From Streptomyces sp. NBC_01460 (GTDB lineage Bacteria; Actinomycetota; Actinomycetes; Streptomycetales; Streptomycetaceae), in NCBI RefSeq assembly GCF_036227405.1, contig NZ_CP109473.1, forward strand, positions 8,602,567 to 8,666,566: a stretch of DNA of 64,000 nucleotides, read 5' to 3'. The position numbers were made by a program, and so were the translations under genes. The notes under the pieces were generated by a model, which worked only from the letters and a program-made list of their open reading frames with translations, did no database searches and was not told the origin of the DNA. Positions 35,393 through 44,439 of the stretch are shown piece by piece. Every line of letters begins with the position of its first letter. Within the stretch, counting starts at the first letter, position 1.

Positions 35393-35668
35393 CTGGACCC
35401 CCGAACGCCGCCAGGCCTATGCCAACGACCTCGGCTCCAAGCGGTCCCTAGCGCCGTCACCGCGAAGACCAACCGCTCCAAGGGCGACAAGGACCCCGAC
35501 CAATGGCTGCCCCCGGCCCAGGGCGCCCGTTGTATTTATGCTGCTGACTGGACCGCCACCAAGCTCCGATGGAAGCTGAGCGCCGATCAGAACGAACGAG
35601 GCGCCCTGCTCGAGCTGGCGAAGGACTGCCCCGACACCACAGTCGAGTTCGAGGAGGCAGGGCAGTAG
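35385..35668 (+). pseudogene. HNH nuclease (DUF1524-type) C-terminal remnant
   Basis: NWTPERRQAYANDLGSKRSL then, after a frame change, AVTAKTNRSKGDKDPDQWLP, ARCIYAADWTATKLRWKLSA and DQNERGALLELAKDCPDTTV. The N-D-L, N-x-S-K-G-x-x-D-P and C-x-Y-A-x-x-W pattern is typical of secreted DUF1524/HNH nucleases. The catalytic His half is missing, cut off by the adjacent IS5 copy. Confidence 0.65.
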
Positions 35669-35791
35669 GGCGGACCCGGCATGGTGGCTGATCCGCGCAG
35701 TCTGCCGACTACCCGTCAGGAGGGTGGGCCAGGGCGCAGGCGCGGGTTCAGGGCGTCAGCACCAACTGCACCCGCACCTGCCTCACCTGCT

Positions 35792-35875
35792 GTGGTGAGA
35801 TCCCGTGGTGAGCGTGACGCGCACGTGGTGAGTGGACCCGGGGCGTGGTGAGTTTCCGGCGGGCCACTCACTACG
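35792..35875. repeat. GTGGTGAG iteron-like cluster, copy 3
   Basis: Perfect GTGGTGAG octamers start at 35792, 35805, 35825 and 35845 (spacings 13, 20, 20). An inverted CTCACTAC follows at 35868, then CGGCAGGTTA. It is the best preserved member of the three clusters. It lies in a gene-free gap. Confidence 0.75.
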
Positions 35876-35936
35876 GCAGGTTAGCGGCGGGTGCGACCAC
35901 CCCACCACGACCCGCAGCGAGGCTATGAGCCGAGCT

Positions 35937-36596
35937 TCATCCGACGGCCCGAAGCGCGTTTCGGGCGGCGCCGTTTACCGCCCAAACATCGCACGCCTCG
36001 TTGAACTGAAAGAGCATGACTCCTTCACCATCAGCGAACTGCACGGCTTGTTTGGTGTATCCCCGCCTACTGTAGAACAGCAGGTCGCGCTCTCGTCCCT
36101 GCCCGGCGGCCCCAACGAGCATTTGTACCGCTGGACGGCCTACAGGCCGTGCAAGCATCTTGACCTGGGCGACCCCTCTGGTCGCTTGCACATCGATGCC
36201 CCCATCGCTGCCGGGGCCTGTCTCCCGGGCGTCGGGATAGCCGATCAGCTGCATGTGCGCCATGGCCAGGAACTCGGCATCCCTCCAGTGGGTGATGACC
36301 ACGGCGGCCGGAGGGGCCGGTTTGATCTCTGGTTGCCGACGGGCTTGACTGACGCGGACCAAATCGCGCAGAAAGGTCCACCCGAGAGGTGCGATGGCCA
36401 GCCCGAGGAACGGAGCAACGGCCCACAGCGTGTATTCGCCATCTGTCCTGGAGAACTCCACGCCCCCCTTGCCCATGAGCCAGAGACCAACCGCAAGGAG
36501 CAGCAACCCAACGCAACCTTGCTTCCAAACTGCGCTTCTGAACTCCTTGTCTCCTTCTGGGTCTTGCATGGGTGCTTGAGCACGTTGAACAGACAT
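35937..36596 (-). CDS. Membrane-anchored Mrr-like restriction endonuclease
   Basis: Starting at MSVQRAQAPMQDPEG (36596), the 219-aa protein has two hydrophobic helices (KQGCVGLLLLAVGLWLMGKG, YTLWAVAPFLGLAIAPLGWT). An Mrr_cat domain follows: EFLAMAHMQLIGYPDARETG, PGSDGGIDVQAT, VAQVKMLARPVGRPAVQMLV and LLFYSRRGYTKQAVQFADGE. The G-I-D and Q-V-K residues are the expected PD-(D/E)xK-type catalytic set. Membrane-tethered Mrr proteins are common in actinobacteria; a DNA-defence role is inferred from the family. Confidence 0.8.
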   Translation of the reverse strand: MSVQRAQAPMQDPEGDKEFRSAVWKQGCVGLLLLAVGLWLMGKGGVEFSRTDGEYTLWAVAPFLGLAIAPLGWTFLRDLVRVSQARRQPEIKPAPPAAVVITHWRDAEFLAMAHMQLIGYPDARETGPGSDGGIDVQATRGVAQVKMLARPVGRPAVQMLVGAAGQGRERDLLFYSRRGYTKQAVQFADGEGVMLFQFNEACDVWAVNGAARNALRAVG

Positions 36597-36949
36597 GTTC
36601 CCCCGCGGATGTCGAAATCTTGATCGATTCTGCCAGCAGCGGGAACAGTGCGAGCGGTATTGGCCACGCCGCACAGGCGTACCGCCGGCGATGAGGGTGC
36701 CCTGGGTGGTGCCAACGGTCCAGGCGACTGCCATGCCGCTTATGGCGGGCGGTCCGTGCCGACGCCGAACGCCACGTCAGCCTTGTGTGCCCGGTGTGAC
36801 TGTGAGGTCGCGGCCAGCGCCCTTGAGCGCCTTCTCTTCTGGTACCTGGAGGGGAGTCTTGCTTCGCGTACCTGTTCAGAGGTACGACGAAGGTCGTTTA
36901 TCGGGAAAGCCGTCCGTAACACCCGTCCAGGTGGTTACCGTCTGCGTCT
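36597..36949. other. Divergent promoter region of mrr-like and sbcD genes, no gene supported
   Basis: Apparent frames here have no recognisable homology. AT-richer patches near 36600-36650 and 36830-36945 probably hold the two divergent promoters. Confidence 0.4.
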
Positions 36950-38104
36950 ATGCGGATCTTGCACACCTCGGACTGGCATCTCGGCCGTCAACTGCATCGG
37001 GTGTCCCTCCTCTCGGAGCAGCGCGCCTTCCTCGAACATCTGCTGGGCACGGTGCGCCAAGAGCGCGTCGAGGCGGTGGCCGTGGCGGGCGACGTGTTCG
37101 ACCGTGCCATCCCCCCTCTGGACGCGATCGACCTGTTCAACTGGGTCCTGGGAGAACTGGCCGACCTGCAGGTTCCCCTGGTCATGATCAGCGGGAACCA
37201 TGATTCACCGCGCCGGCTGGGCGTCAACTCGCGGCTGATCGAGCGCGCGGGAATCCACCTGCGTACCAGCGTGGAGGACTGTGGCCGCCCCGCAGTTCTG
37301 CACGACGAACACGGACCGGTCGCCTTCTACGGTCTGCCCTACCTCGAGCCCGGCCTCGTCCACACGCATCTCGGGGCCGAGAAGCCCAGCCATCACGCTG
37401 TGCTCAGCGCGGCGATGAACAAGGTCCGCACCGACCTTGCGGCCCGCCCGGCCGACACCCGCTCCGTCGTCCTGGCCCACGCCTTCGTGACCGGAGCCGA
37501 CACCAGCGACAGCGAGCGTGACATCACCGCCGGCGGCGTCCCCTCGGTCAGCGCCTCCGTGTTCACCGGAGTCGACTACGTGGCACTGGGGCACCTGCAC
37601 CGATGCCAGCAGATCAGCCAACGCGTCCGCTACAGCGGCTCCCCGCTGGCCTACTCCTTCTCCGAAGCCGACCACCCCAAAGCCACCTGGCTGATCGACC
37701 TGGGCGCCGGCACCGACCTGACGGCCCGCAAGATCCTGTGCCCCGTGCCCCGCCGCCTGCGCCAGCTGACCGGCATGCTGAACGACCTCCTCACCCAGCC
37801 CGAGCACGCCGACTACGAGGACTGCTGGCTGCACATCACGCTCACCGACACCGACCGGCCCCACATGGCCATGGAACGTCTGCGAGAGCGGTTCCCCCAC
37901 ACGTTGAAGCTGAGCTTCTCCCACCCGCGGGACAACGACACCCAGTCCTACCGCTCCCGCGTCAACGGCCGCAGCGACCACGAGATCACACTCGGGTTCC
38001 TCGACCACGTCACCGGCGTCCCCGCCACCGTCCCGGAGCAGAACCTGCTGCAAGACGGACTCGAAAGCGTCCGTACCGCAGCCGCCGCACGAGAGGCCAG
38101 CTGA
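36950..38104 (+). CDS. sbcD: Exonuclease subunit SbcD
   Basis: The 384-aa Mre11-type phosphoesterase has every metal-site motif: S-D-W-H-L-G (D8, H10), A-G-D-V-F-D, I-S-G-N-H-D, L-A-H-A-F-V and G-H-L-H. A C-terminal capping region follows. With SbcC it forms an ATP-dependent nuclease that opens hairpins, cuts palindromes and removes protein-blocked DNA ends. Its stop overlaps the sbcC start (TGATG). This copy lies in the accessory arm, ~26 kb from a hairpin-rich terminus. Confidence 0.95.
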   Translation: MRILHTSDWHLGRQLHRVSLLSEQRAFLEHLLGTVRQERVEAVAVAGDVFDRAIPPLDAIDLFNWVLGELADLQVPLVMISGNHDSPRRLGVNSRLIERAGIHLRTSVEDCGRPAVLHDEHGPVAFYGLPYLEPGLVHTHLGAEKPSHHAVLSAAMNKVRTDLAARPADTRSVVLAHAFVTGADTSDSERDITAGGVPSVSASVFTGVDYVALGHLHRCQQISQRVRYSGSPLAYSFSEADHPKATWLIDLGAGTDLTARKILCPVPRRLRQLTGMLNDLLTQPEHADYEDCWLHITLTDTDRPHMAMERLRERFPHTLKLSFSHPRDNDTQSYRSRVNGRSDHEITLGFLDHVTGVPATVPEQNLLQDGLESVRTAAAAREAS

Positions 38105-41100
38105 TGTACCTCCACCACCTGACCGTCCAGGCCTTCGGACCCTTCGCCCGCACAGAAGCCGTCGACTTCGACACCCTGACCAGCAACGGCCTGTTCCTCC
38201 TGCGCGGAGACACCGGCGCAGGCAAGACCAGCATCCTGGACGCCGTCTGCTTCGCCCTCTACGGCACCGTGCCCGGCATCCGCCCCACCCACCGCCTGCG
38301 CAGCGACCACGCCCCCACCGACACACGCACCCACGTCATCCTGGAGTTCACCGCCGCAGGCCGCCGCCTCAGGATCACACGAAAGCCCAAGCAGACCTAC
38401 CCCAGCAGACGCGCCAAGACCGGCACCGCCACCGCCGAAGCCACCGTCGAACTCCACCAGTGGAGTGACACCGACGGCGTCACAGGGTGGGAGCCGGTCA
38501 GCGCTAACCACCAGGACACCGCCAGAGAGATCGAAGCATCCCTGGGGCTGTCCAAAGAACAGTTCTGCCAGGTCGTCCTCCTGCCACAAGGCGACTTCGC
38601 CACCTTCCTGCGGTCCGACGCCAAGGACCGCACCGTGCTGCTGCGCCGCCTCTTCGACACCGGACGCTTCCAGGAACTCCAGGCGTGGCTCACCGACCGG
38701 AGCAAAGCCACCAAGAAGGACCTCGACGACGTCACGGCCACCCTGCAGCACCTCAGCGAACGCATCCACCAGGAAGCCGGCCCCCTCCTCCACCAAGACG
38801 GCACCAGCACCGACGAGGCCGCCCTACCCGACACCCAGGACCCCGCCGACCTCCTGCCCCGGGCCCAGCACCTGCGCACCCTCGCCGTCAACGCCCACAC
38901 CGAGGCGGTGGCCGACGAGGAACGCAGCGACACCGAACACCAGCACGCCAAGACCGAACACCAGCACACGCACGAACTCGCAGGCCGGCAGACCCAGCAC
39001 GCCCAAGCCCAAGCGCGCCGTACAGCACTCGACGACAAGGCCGCCCACCACCCACACCTGCGCGACGAACTCGACAACGGCCGGCGCGCCGAACCGCTGC
39101 GCCCCCTCCTGGAGGCCGTGAAGCACACCTCACGTGCCCTGGACACGGCCACGACAGCCGAAGACCAGGCCCGCACCCAGCTGCCCGAAGAAGACCGTCG
39201 CACCGGCATTCCCCAGCTGCAGGCCACCCTGGAACAGCACCACGCCGACAGGGGCCGCGTCGAAGGGCTGCTGCCGGACGAGCAGCGCCACGCACAGCTC
39301 GGTGCCCAGATCACCGAGCTCGGCACCGAGGCAGAGCAGGCGCAAGCCGACCTCGAGGAAGCCGGGCAATGGCTGGCCGCATGGCCTGACCTGGAGGCCG
39401 AACACACCAGCCTCCTCGGCGACATGACCAAAGCCGCCGACCAGGTGCCGCAACACGAACAGGTCATCCAGACACTCAACGCCCACCTCAAAGCCGCACG
39501 CCTCCGCGACACGCTCACCACCGAACTCGCTTCGGCCGCACAAGCGGAAACCGATCGTGCCGCTGAAGCCCTCGAAGCCAGAACGCGGTGGCTCGACCTG
39601 CGTGAACGCCGCCTAGAGGGCATGGCCGGCGAGCTGGCCGCTGAACTCATCGACGGTGCGCCGTGCTCGGTCTGCGGCTCGCCCGACCACCCGAACCGGG
39701 CCCGACTCCTTCCCGACCAGCCCACACGTCAGGACGAGGAGAAGGCCCGCGCCCTTTACGAGCAGGCCGACACGCTGCACACTCAGGCCGGCGGTCGCCG
39801 CAACGAGCTCGCCACCCAGCATGCCGAAGCAGCCGGAGCAGCGGGCCCCACTCCCAGCGACGAGCTCAAGGCCCAGCTCAAATCGGCCAAGGCAGCCCAC
39901 CGGGCCGCATGCGACGCCGCCGGCGCACTGCCCGCAGCCCAGGAAACCCTGACCCACCTCCGCACAGAGCACGACACCCGCACCCAGCAGCGCCAACAAG
40001 CCCAGGACCGCGTGACCGAATGCCTGGCACGCATCAAAACCCTGGCCCAGCAGCAGAGCGCTCTCGCCGACACCCTTGCCGCAGCACGCGGCACCGCCAC
40101 CACCCTCGGCGAGCGCATCACCGAACTCACCCGCACCGCCAAAATCCTGTCCGGCGCGATCGACGCCGCCCAGAAGGCAGCCGACGCAACCTCCCGCCAC
40201 CATGACGCTACGACCACCGCCACCACTACCGCCCACGACGCGGGGTTCCTGACTCTCGAGGAGGCAACCGCCGCCCTCAAGGACCCGCAGTTCCTGGACC
40301 AGTGGAGCCAGGAACTCGACCAGTGGGGCAAGGACGACGCCGTCGTCACCGACCTCCTGAAAACCCCGAACCTGCAGGAAGCCGGCCTCCAGCCCCCCGC
40401 CGACCTCCCAGCAGCCGCCAAAGCCCTGCTCGAGGCCGAAGATCGCATGAAGAAGACTGCGGCCACCCGCCAGCAGGCCGGCCACCGGGTCACCGCTCTG
40501 ACCGATTTGATCTCCACCCTCACAGCCCGCCTCAACGACCTGGAACCCCTGCAAGCCCGCCACGCCCTAGTTGATCGCCTGGCCGGCATCGCCTCCGCCA
40601 CCACCACCGCGAACACCCTCAGCATGGAACTCGAGGCCTACGTCCTGGCCGCCCGACTCGAAGAGATCGCCGAGGCAGCCAACATCCGGCTCCAGGCCAT
40701 GACCTCGGAGCGCTACCTCCTCCAGCACACCGCCGACAAGGACCAAGGCCGACGCGGACGCCTCAAGTCCGGCCTGGGACTGAGAATCCTCGACACCTGG
40801 ACCGGCACCGAACGCGAAACCTCCACCCTCTCCGGCGGCGAAACCTTCACCGCCTCCCTCGCCCTCGCCCTCGGCCTGGCCGACGTCGTCACCCAGGAAG
40901 CCAGCGGCCGCCCCCTGGGAACCCTCTTCATCGACGAAGGCTTCGGCACCCTCGACGAACAGAACCTGCAAGAAGTCATGGACGTCCTGGACCAACTACG
41001 CGCCGGGAACCGCGCGGTGGGCATCGTCAGCCACGTCGCCGAACTCAGCCGCCGAATCCCCAGCCAGCTCAACGTCCTGAAAAACCGCAACGGCTCCACC

Positions 41101-41130
41101 CTCCGCCCGCTCATCAGCACCGATCTGTAA
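38104..41130 (+). CDS. sbcC: Exonuclease subunit SbcC
   Basis: The 1008-aa SMC-like ATPase starts MYLHHLTVQAFGPF. Walker A is G35-D-T-G-A-G-K-T42. Long coiled coils flank a zinc hook C521-S-V-C524. The signature motif L909-S-G-G-E913 and Walker B L-F-I-D944-E945-G-F-G are intact. Length and order are those of functional SbcC/Rad50. It is coupled to sbcD and followed 93 bp later by a helicase on the same strand, suggesting one repair or end-processing operon. Confidence 0.95.
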   Translation: MYLHHLTVQAFGPFARTEAVDFDTLTSNGLFLLRGDTGAGKTSILDAVCFALYGTVPGIRPTHRLRSDHAPTDTRTHVILEFTAAGRRLRITRKPKQTYPSRRAKTGTATAEATVELHQWSDTDGVTGWEPVSANHQDTAREIEASLGLSKEQFCQVVLLPQGDFATFLRSDAKDRTVLLRRLFDTGRFQELQAWLTDRSKATKKDLDDVTATLQHLSERIHQEAGPLLHQDGTSTDEAALPDTQDPADLLPRAQHLRTLAVNAHTEAVADEERSDTEHQHAKTEHQHTHELAGRQTQHAQAQARRTALDDKAAHHPHLRDELDNGRRAEPLRPLLEAVKHTSRALDTATTAEDQARTQLPEEDRRTGIPQLQATLEQHHADRGRVEGLLPDEQRHAQLGAQITELGTEAEQAQADLEEAGQWLAAWPDLEAEHTSLLGDMTKAADQVPQHEQVIQTLNAHLKAARLRDTLTTELASAAQAETDRAAEALEARTRWLDLRERRLEGMAGELAAELIDGAPCSVCGSPDHPNRARLLPDQPTRQDEEKARALYEQADTLHTQAGGRRNELATQHAEAAGAAGPTPSDELKAQLKSAKAAHRAACDAAGALPAAQETLTHLRTEHDTRTQQRQQAQDRVTECLARIKTLAQQQSALADTLAAARGTATTLGERITELTRTAKILSGAIDAAQKAADATSRHHDATTTATTTAHDAGFLTLEEATAALKDPQFLDQWSQELDQWGKDDAVVTDLLKTPNLQEAGLQPPADLPAAAKALLEAEDRMKKTAATRQQAGHRVTALTDLISTLTARLNDLEPLQARHALVDRLAGIASATTTANTLSMELEAYVLAARLEEIAEAANIRLQAMTSERYLLQHTADKDQGRRGRLKSGLGLRILDTWTGTERETSTLSGGETFTASLALALGLADVVTQEASGRPLGTLFIDEGFGTLDEQNLQEVMDVLDQLRAGNRAVGIVSHVAELSRRIPSQLNVLKNRNGSTLRPLISTDL

Positions 41131-41223
41131 CGTCAGACCCACCGCACAGAAAACCCACCAGCACCCCCGCCGCACCCGCGGCACGCAAGAAGACCATCCC
41201 GAACCAGAACCGGCCAGGAGAGC

Positions 41224-43491
41224 ATGCAGAGCACCGCGATCGAACTCCGCCCCCACCAGAAAGAAGCCGTCACCGCCGCGGTCAAAACGCTGCGCACCCA
41301 TCCGCGGGCAAGCGTGATCGCCGCATGCGGCACCGGAAAAACACTGATCGCCGCCCGCACCACCGCCCGCCTCACCCCCCGCGGGCGGGTCCTGGTCCTC
41401 GTCCCGACACTGGACCTGCTCTCCCAGACGGTGCGCTCCTGGCACACGGCCGGCCACAAAGGCCCGGCGGTAGCCGTCTGCTCCGCCCGCCAGGCCATGG
41501 AACACCCCTCCGCCGGCAACCTCCCCATGACGACGAAGCCCGCCGAGCTGTCCGAACTCGCACCGCCCACCGGCCCGGTGACCGTCTACGCCACCTACGC
41601 CTCCCTGCCCACCGTCATCGCCGCCCACCGAGACCACCACCTGCAGCCCTGGGACCTCGTCGTCGTCGACGAAGCCCACCGCACCGCCGGCCGCCTCGGG
41701 AAAGCCTGGGCCGGGATCCACCACGACGACCAGGTCCCCGCCACCCGCCGCCTCTACCTCACCGCGACCCCCCGCATCTGGGACCCCGACACCGACCACA
41801 GCGACACCCCCGTCGCGTCCATGGACGACGAAACGCTCTTCGGCCCCGTCGCCTGGCGCCTCACCCTCTCCGACGCCATCGACCTCGGCCTCCTCGCCGA
41901 CTACCAGATCCTCGTCCCCGTCATCCAGAACACCGACCTGCGCGACTGGCTCGCTACCAGCCCCGGCGCCGGCGCCGACGGCCTACGTCTCGCCGGACAC
42001 CAGGTCGCCGTCCTCAGAGCCATCCACGACCACCAGCTACGCCGCGTCCTGACCTTCCACCACCGCGTCCAAGACGCCCGCGCGTTCGCCACCACCCTCC
42101 CCGACACCGCAGCCGCCCTCCCCACCCATCTGCAGCCCCAGGGCCTGTGGTCCCAGTGGATCAGCGGCACCCACCCGCCCCGCACCCGCCGCCGCATCCT
42201 CCTCGACTTCGCCACCCATACCCACCCCGAACAACCCGCCGTCCTGTCCAACGCCCGCGTCCTGGGCGAAGGCATCGACGTCCCCGCCATCGACGCCGTC
42301 GTCTTCGCCGACCCCAAGAACAGCCCCGTCGACACCGTCCAAGCCGTCGGCCGCGCACTGCGCCAGACCCCCGGCGCCGGCAAAAAAGCCACCCTCGTCG
42401 TGCCCGTCTACCTCACCCCCGACGAAGACCCCGACGACCTCCTCGGCGCCGACGCCTACACCCCCCTGTGGCGCACCGTCCAAGCCCTGCGCGCCCACGA
42501 CGAACGCCTCACCGCCCGCCTCGCCGACCCCCGCACCCACCGCCCCACCCTCGGCACCGAAGACCCAGGCGCCTGGCTCCACTTCGAACGCCCCACCCAG
42601 CAAGAAGAAGTCGCCCTCGCCCTCACCCTGCGCGTCCTCAACCCCAAAAGCGCCGAATGGCGCCGCGGCCTCACCGCAGCCCGCCGCTACCACCGCACCC
42701 ACCACCACCTCGACGCCCCCCAGACCCACGAAGACCCCGACGGCTACCCCCTGGGCCGCTGGCTCACCTGGCAACGCCACCTCCACACCACCGGCGCCCT
42801 CGACCCCGCCCGCACCCACGCCCTCGAACGCCTCGGCATCATCTGGAACCCTCAACAGCACGCCTTCGACCGCGGCCTCGTCCACGCCACCGTCTACGCC
42901 GCCGTGCACGGCCACCTCGCCGCCCCCGTCGACCACCACCAGGACGGCTTCGCCCTCGGCCGCTGGCTCGCCACCCAACGCAAACGCGCCGACACCCTCA
43001 CCCCCGCCAGATCCCAGGCGCTCCAAGACCTTGACCCGTACTGGAACCCGCCCTGGCCACTGACCTGGCACCGCACCTACCACGCTGCCCGCAGACACCA
43101 GGAAGCCGGAAACCAGCTGACCGACGTGCCCCGCAACTACACCACCGAAGACGGGCACCGCCTGGGGGAGTGGCTCCACCACCAGTGGCTGCACCCCGAA
43201 CGCCTGCACTCCACCCAGCAACAGCTCCTGGCCGGCCTCAGCCTGACCCAGAACACCGGACCGTCCCCTAAGAAACGCAAACCACCCGCCCGCAAGCCAG
43301 ACCAGGGCCTGGCCGCCGCCCGCGCCTTCCACCAGCGGGAGGGTCACCTCGAGGTTCCTCAGCGCCACGTCGAACACCTCGACGGAGAACCCGTACGACT
43401 CGGACAGTGGATCAGCAACACCCGCCGCCGCAAGGAACGCCTGCCCGCCGACCGGGTCCACGCACTCGACGCTCTCGACATGCGCTGGTAG
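41224..43491 (+). CDS. DEAH-box helicase with C-terminal helicase-associated (HA) repeats
   Basis: ATG 41224 is preceded by AGGAG. The 755-aa protein has SF2 motifs I (A-C-G-T36-G-K-T40), II (V-D149-E-A-H152), III (L-T-A-T-P) and VI (Q-A-V-G-R-A-L-R-Q). From residue ~470 on there are about five helicase-associated repeats, each with a hydrophobic helix and L-G-x-W-L / L-x-x-L motif (GYPLGRWLTWQRHLHTTGAL, GFALGRWLATQRKRADTLTP, GHRLGEWLHHQWLHPERLHS). Helicases of this type are typical of Streptomyces terminal regions and linear plasmids. A role in end metabolism or transfer is likely but not proven. Confidence 0.85.
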   Translation: MQSTAIELRPHQKEAVTAAVKTLRTHPRASVIAACGTGKTLIAARTTARLTPRGRVLVLVPTLDLLSQTVRSWHTAGHKGPAVAVCSARQAMEHPSAGNLPMTTKPAELSELAPPTGPVTVYATYASLPTVIAAHRDHHLQPWDLVVVDEAHRTAGRLGKAWAGIHHDDQVPATRRLYLTATPRIWDPDTDHSDTPVASMDDETLFGPVAWRLTLSDAIDLGLLADYQILVPVIQNTDLRDWLATSPGAGADGLRLAGHQVAVLRAIHDHQLRRVLTFHHRVQDARAFATTLPDTAAALPTHLQPQGLWSQWISGTHPPRTRRRILLDFATHTHPEQPAVLSNARVLGEGIDVPAIDAVVFADPKNSPVDTVQAVGRALRQTPGAGKKATLVVPVYLTPDEDPDDLLGADAYTPLWRTVQALRAHDERLTARLADPRTHRPTLGTEDPGAWLHFERPTQQEEVALALTLRVLNPKSAEWRRGLTAARRYHRTHHHLDAPQTHEDPDGYPLGRWLTWQRHLHTTGALDPARTHALERLGIIWNPQQHAFDRGLVHATVYAAVHGHLAAPVDHHQDGFALGRWLATQRKRADTLTPARSQALQDLDPYWNPPWPLTWHRTYHAARRHQEAGNQLTDVPRNYTTEDGHRLGEWLHHQWLHPERLHSTQQQLLAGLSLTQNTGPSPKKRKPPARKPDQGLAAARAFHQREGHLEVPQRHVEHLDGEPVRLGQWISNTRRRKERLPADRVHALDALDMRW

Positions 43492-43869
43492 ACGCACCTT
43501 GCCGGCGGAGCGGGATGCCGTTCAGATCCGTCGGCCGGCTCTCGCCGCAACCGTTGAACGTCCCGTGATGTGTGCACGGCAGTCCCAGGTGACAACCGAG
43601 GCGGGACCTTTGAGGTCCGCCAGCCCCCAGGGCGAAGTACGCAAGCCAGGCAATCGAAGGCACCGCTGCGCCCCCACGTCTGGGATTGCAAGGTGCTACG
43701 ACGCCGAACTCATGGATTTCCGCCACGGAGCGCCCTCGTCCTTACAGGCCCCTAACCCCTGGTGGGCACCCCTCGGGCGCCCGCCTGGGGCTCATCCACG
43801 GTTCGAGGCTTCGCCGGTCTTCCTGCTGCGCCTCCCGCAGGTGCCGACCTCAATTGTCCGCCGCGAGCC
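43492..43869. other. No gene supported
   Basis: Between the helicase stop and the asparagine-synthase remnant all frames are short or antisense-biased. Nothing is recognised. Confidence 0.4.
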
Positions 43870-44222
43870 GGGCCGCGATCCGCGATTCGTCGAGTCGCTC
43901 CTGGCCGGGGTAGCGGACGGTTGACGCAGATCGGCGGCCGCAGCAGATAGGCCACCACCGAGGAGTCCAGCCCGCCGGAGAGTAAGAGAGCGAAGTCGCA
44001 GGAGGGGCCCCTGAGCGGGACCTGCTCGGCCAGGACGACGGAGAACTTCGCCAGAGCCTCGCGCAGGTCCCGGTGAACGGCTGCCGGTCGGCAAGGCGCC
44101 AGTAGACATGCTGGTCCAGTGAGCCGGGGCGATGTCGAAGGACAGCAGGGGCGCGTGGGGCCAGTAGCCGGATGCCCTGGAAGGGGGTGTCGACGCCCAC
44201 AGGCGACTCGATCGCCATCACC
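43870..44222 (-). pseudogene. Asparagine-synthase-like fragment
   Basis: Blocks in several leftward frames read AIESPVGVDTPFQGIRLLAP, then REALAKFSVVLAEQVPLRGP, then CDFALLLSGGLDSSVVAYLL. S-G-G-L-D-S-S is the PP-loop ATP site of the AsnB/beta-lactam-synthetase family, including lasso-peptide cyclases. The glutaminase half and the rest of the synthase are missing and two frame changes interrupt what is left. Confidence 0.6.
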
Positions 44223-44439
44223 TGGGGCCGTAGAGCCGGTCTCGGAGGCCCGGGTAAACCTCACTGGGAGGCACGAACTGATCAAGATCAGGCCGGGCCG
44301 CACGGCAGGTGAGTATGGTGTTGCGCGTCAGCGGGACCGCGTTCCTACGCCGACGGACAGCTGGCCGGGGGACTTTATGTGCATGAGGTAGCCATTGAAC
44401 GACAACGACAATTCGTCGTGAGCCGTTTGCGAGGCACTC

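Noticed and set aside
36595..37203. Plus-strand frames starting upstream of sbcD
   Set aside because: They are in other frames across the clear SbcD N-terminus and show no homology.
41325..43034. 569-aa plus-strand frame inside the helicase gene
   Set aside because: Arg/Pro-only composition in the +1 frame of a confirmed gene.
42037..43497. 486-aa minus-strand frame opposite the helicase
   Set aside because: It mirrors the HA-repeat region of the helicase; repetitive G/V/E composition and no start signal.
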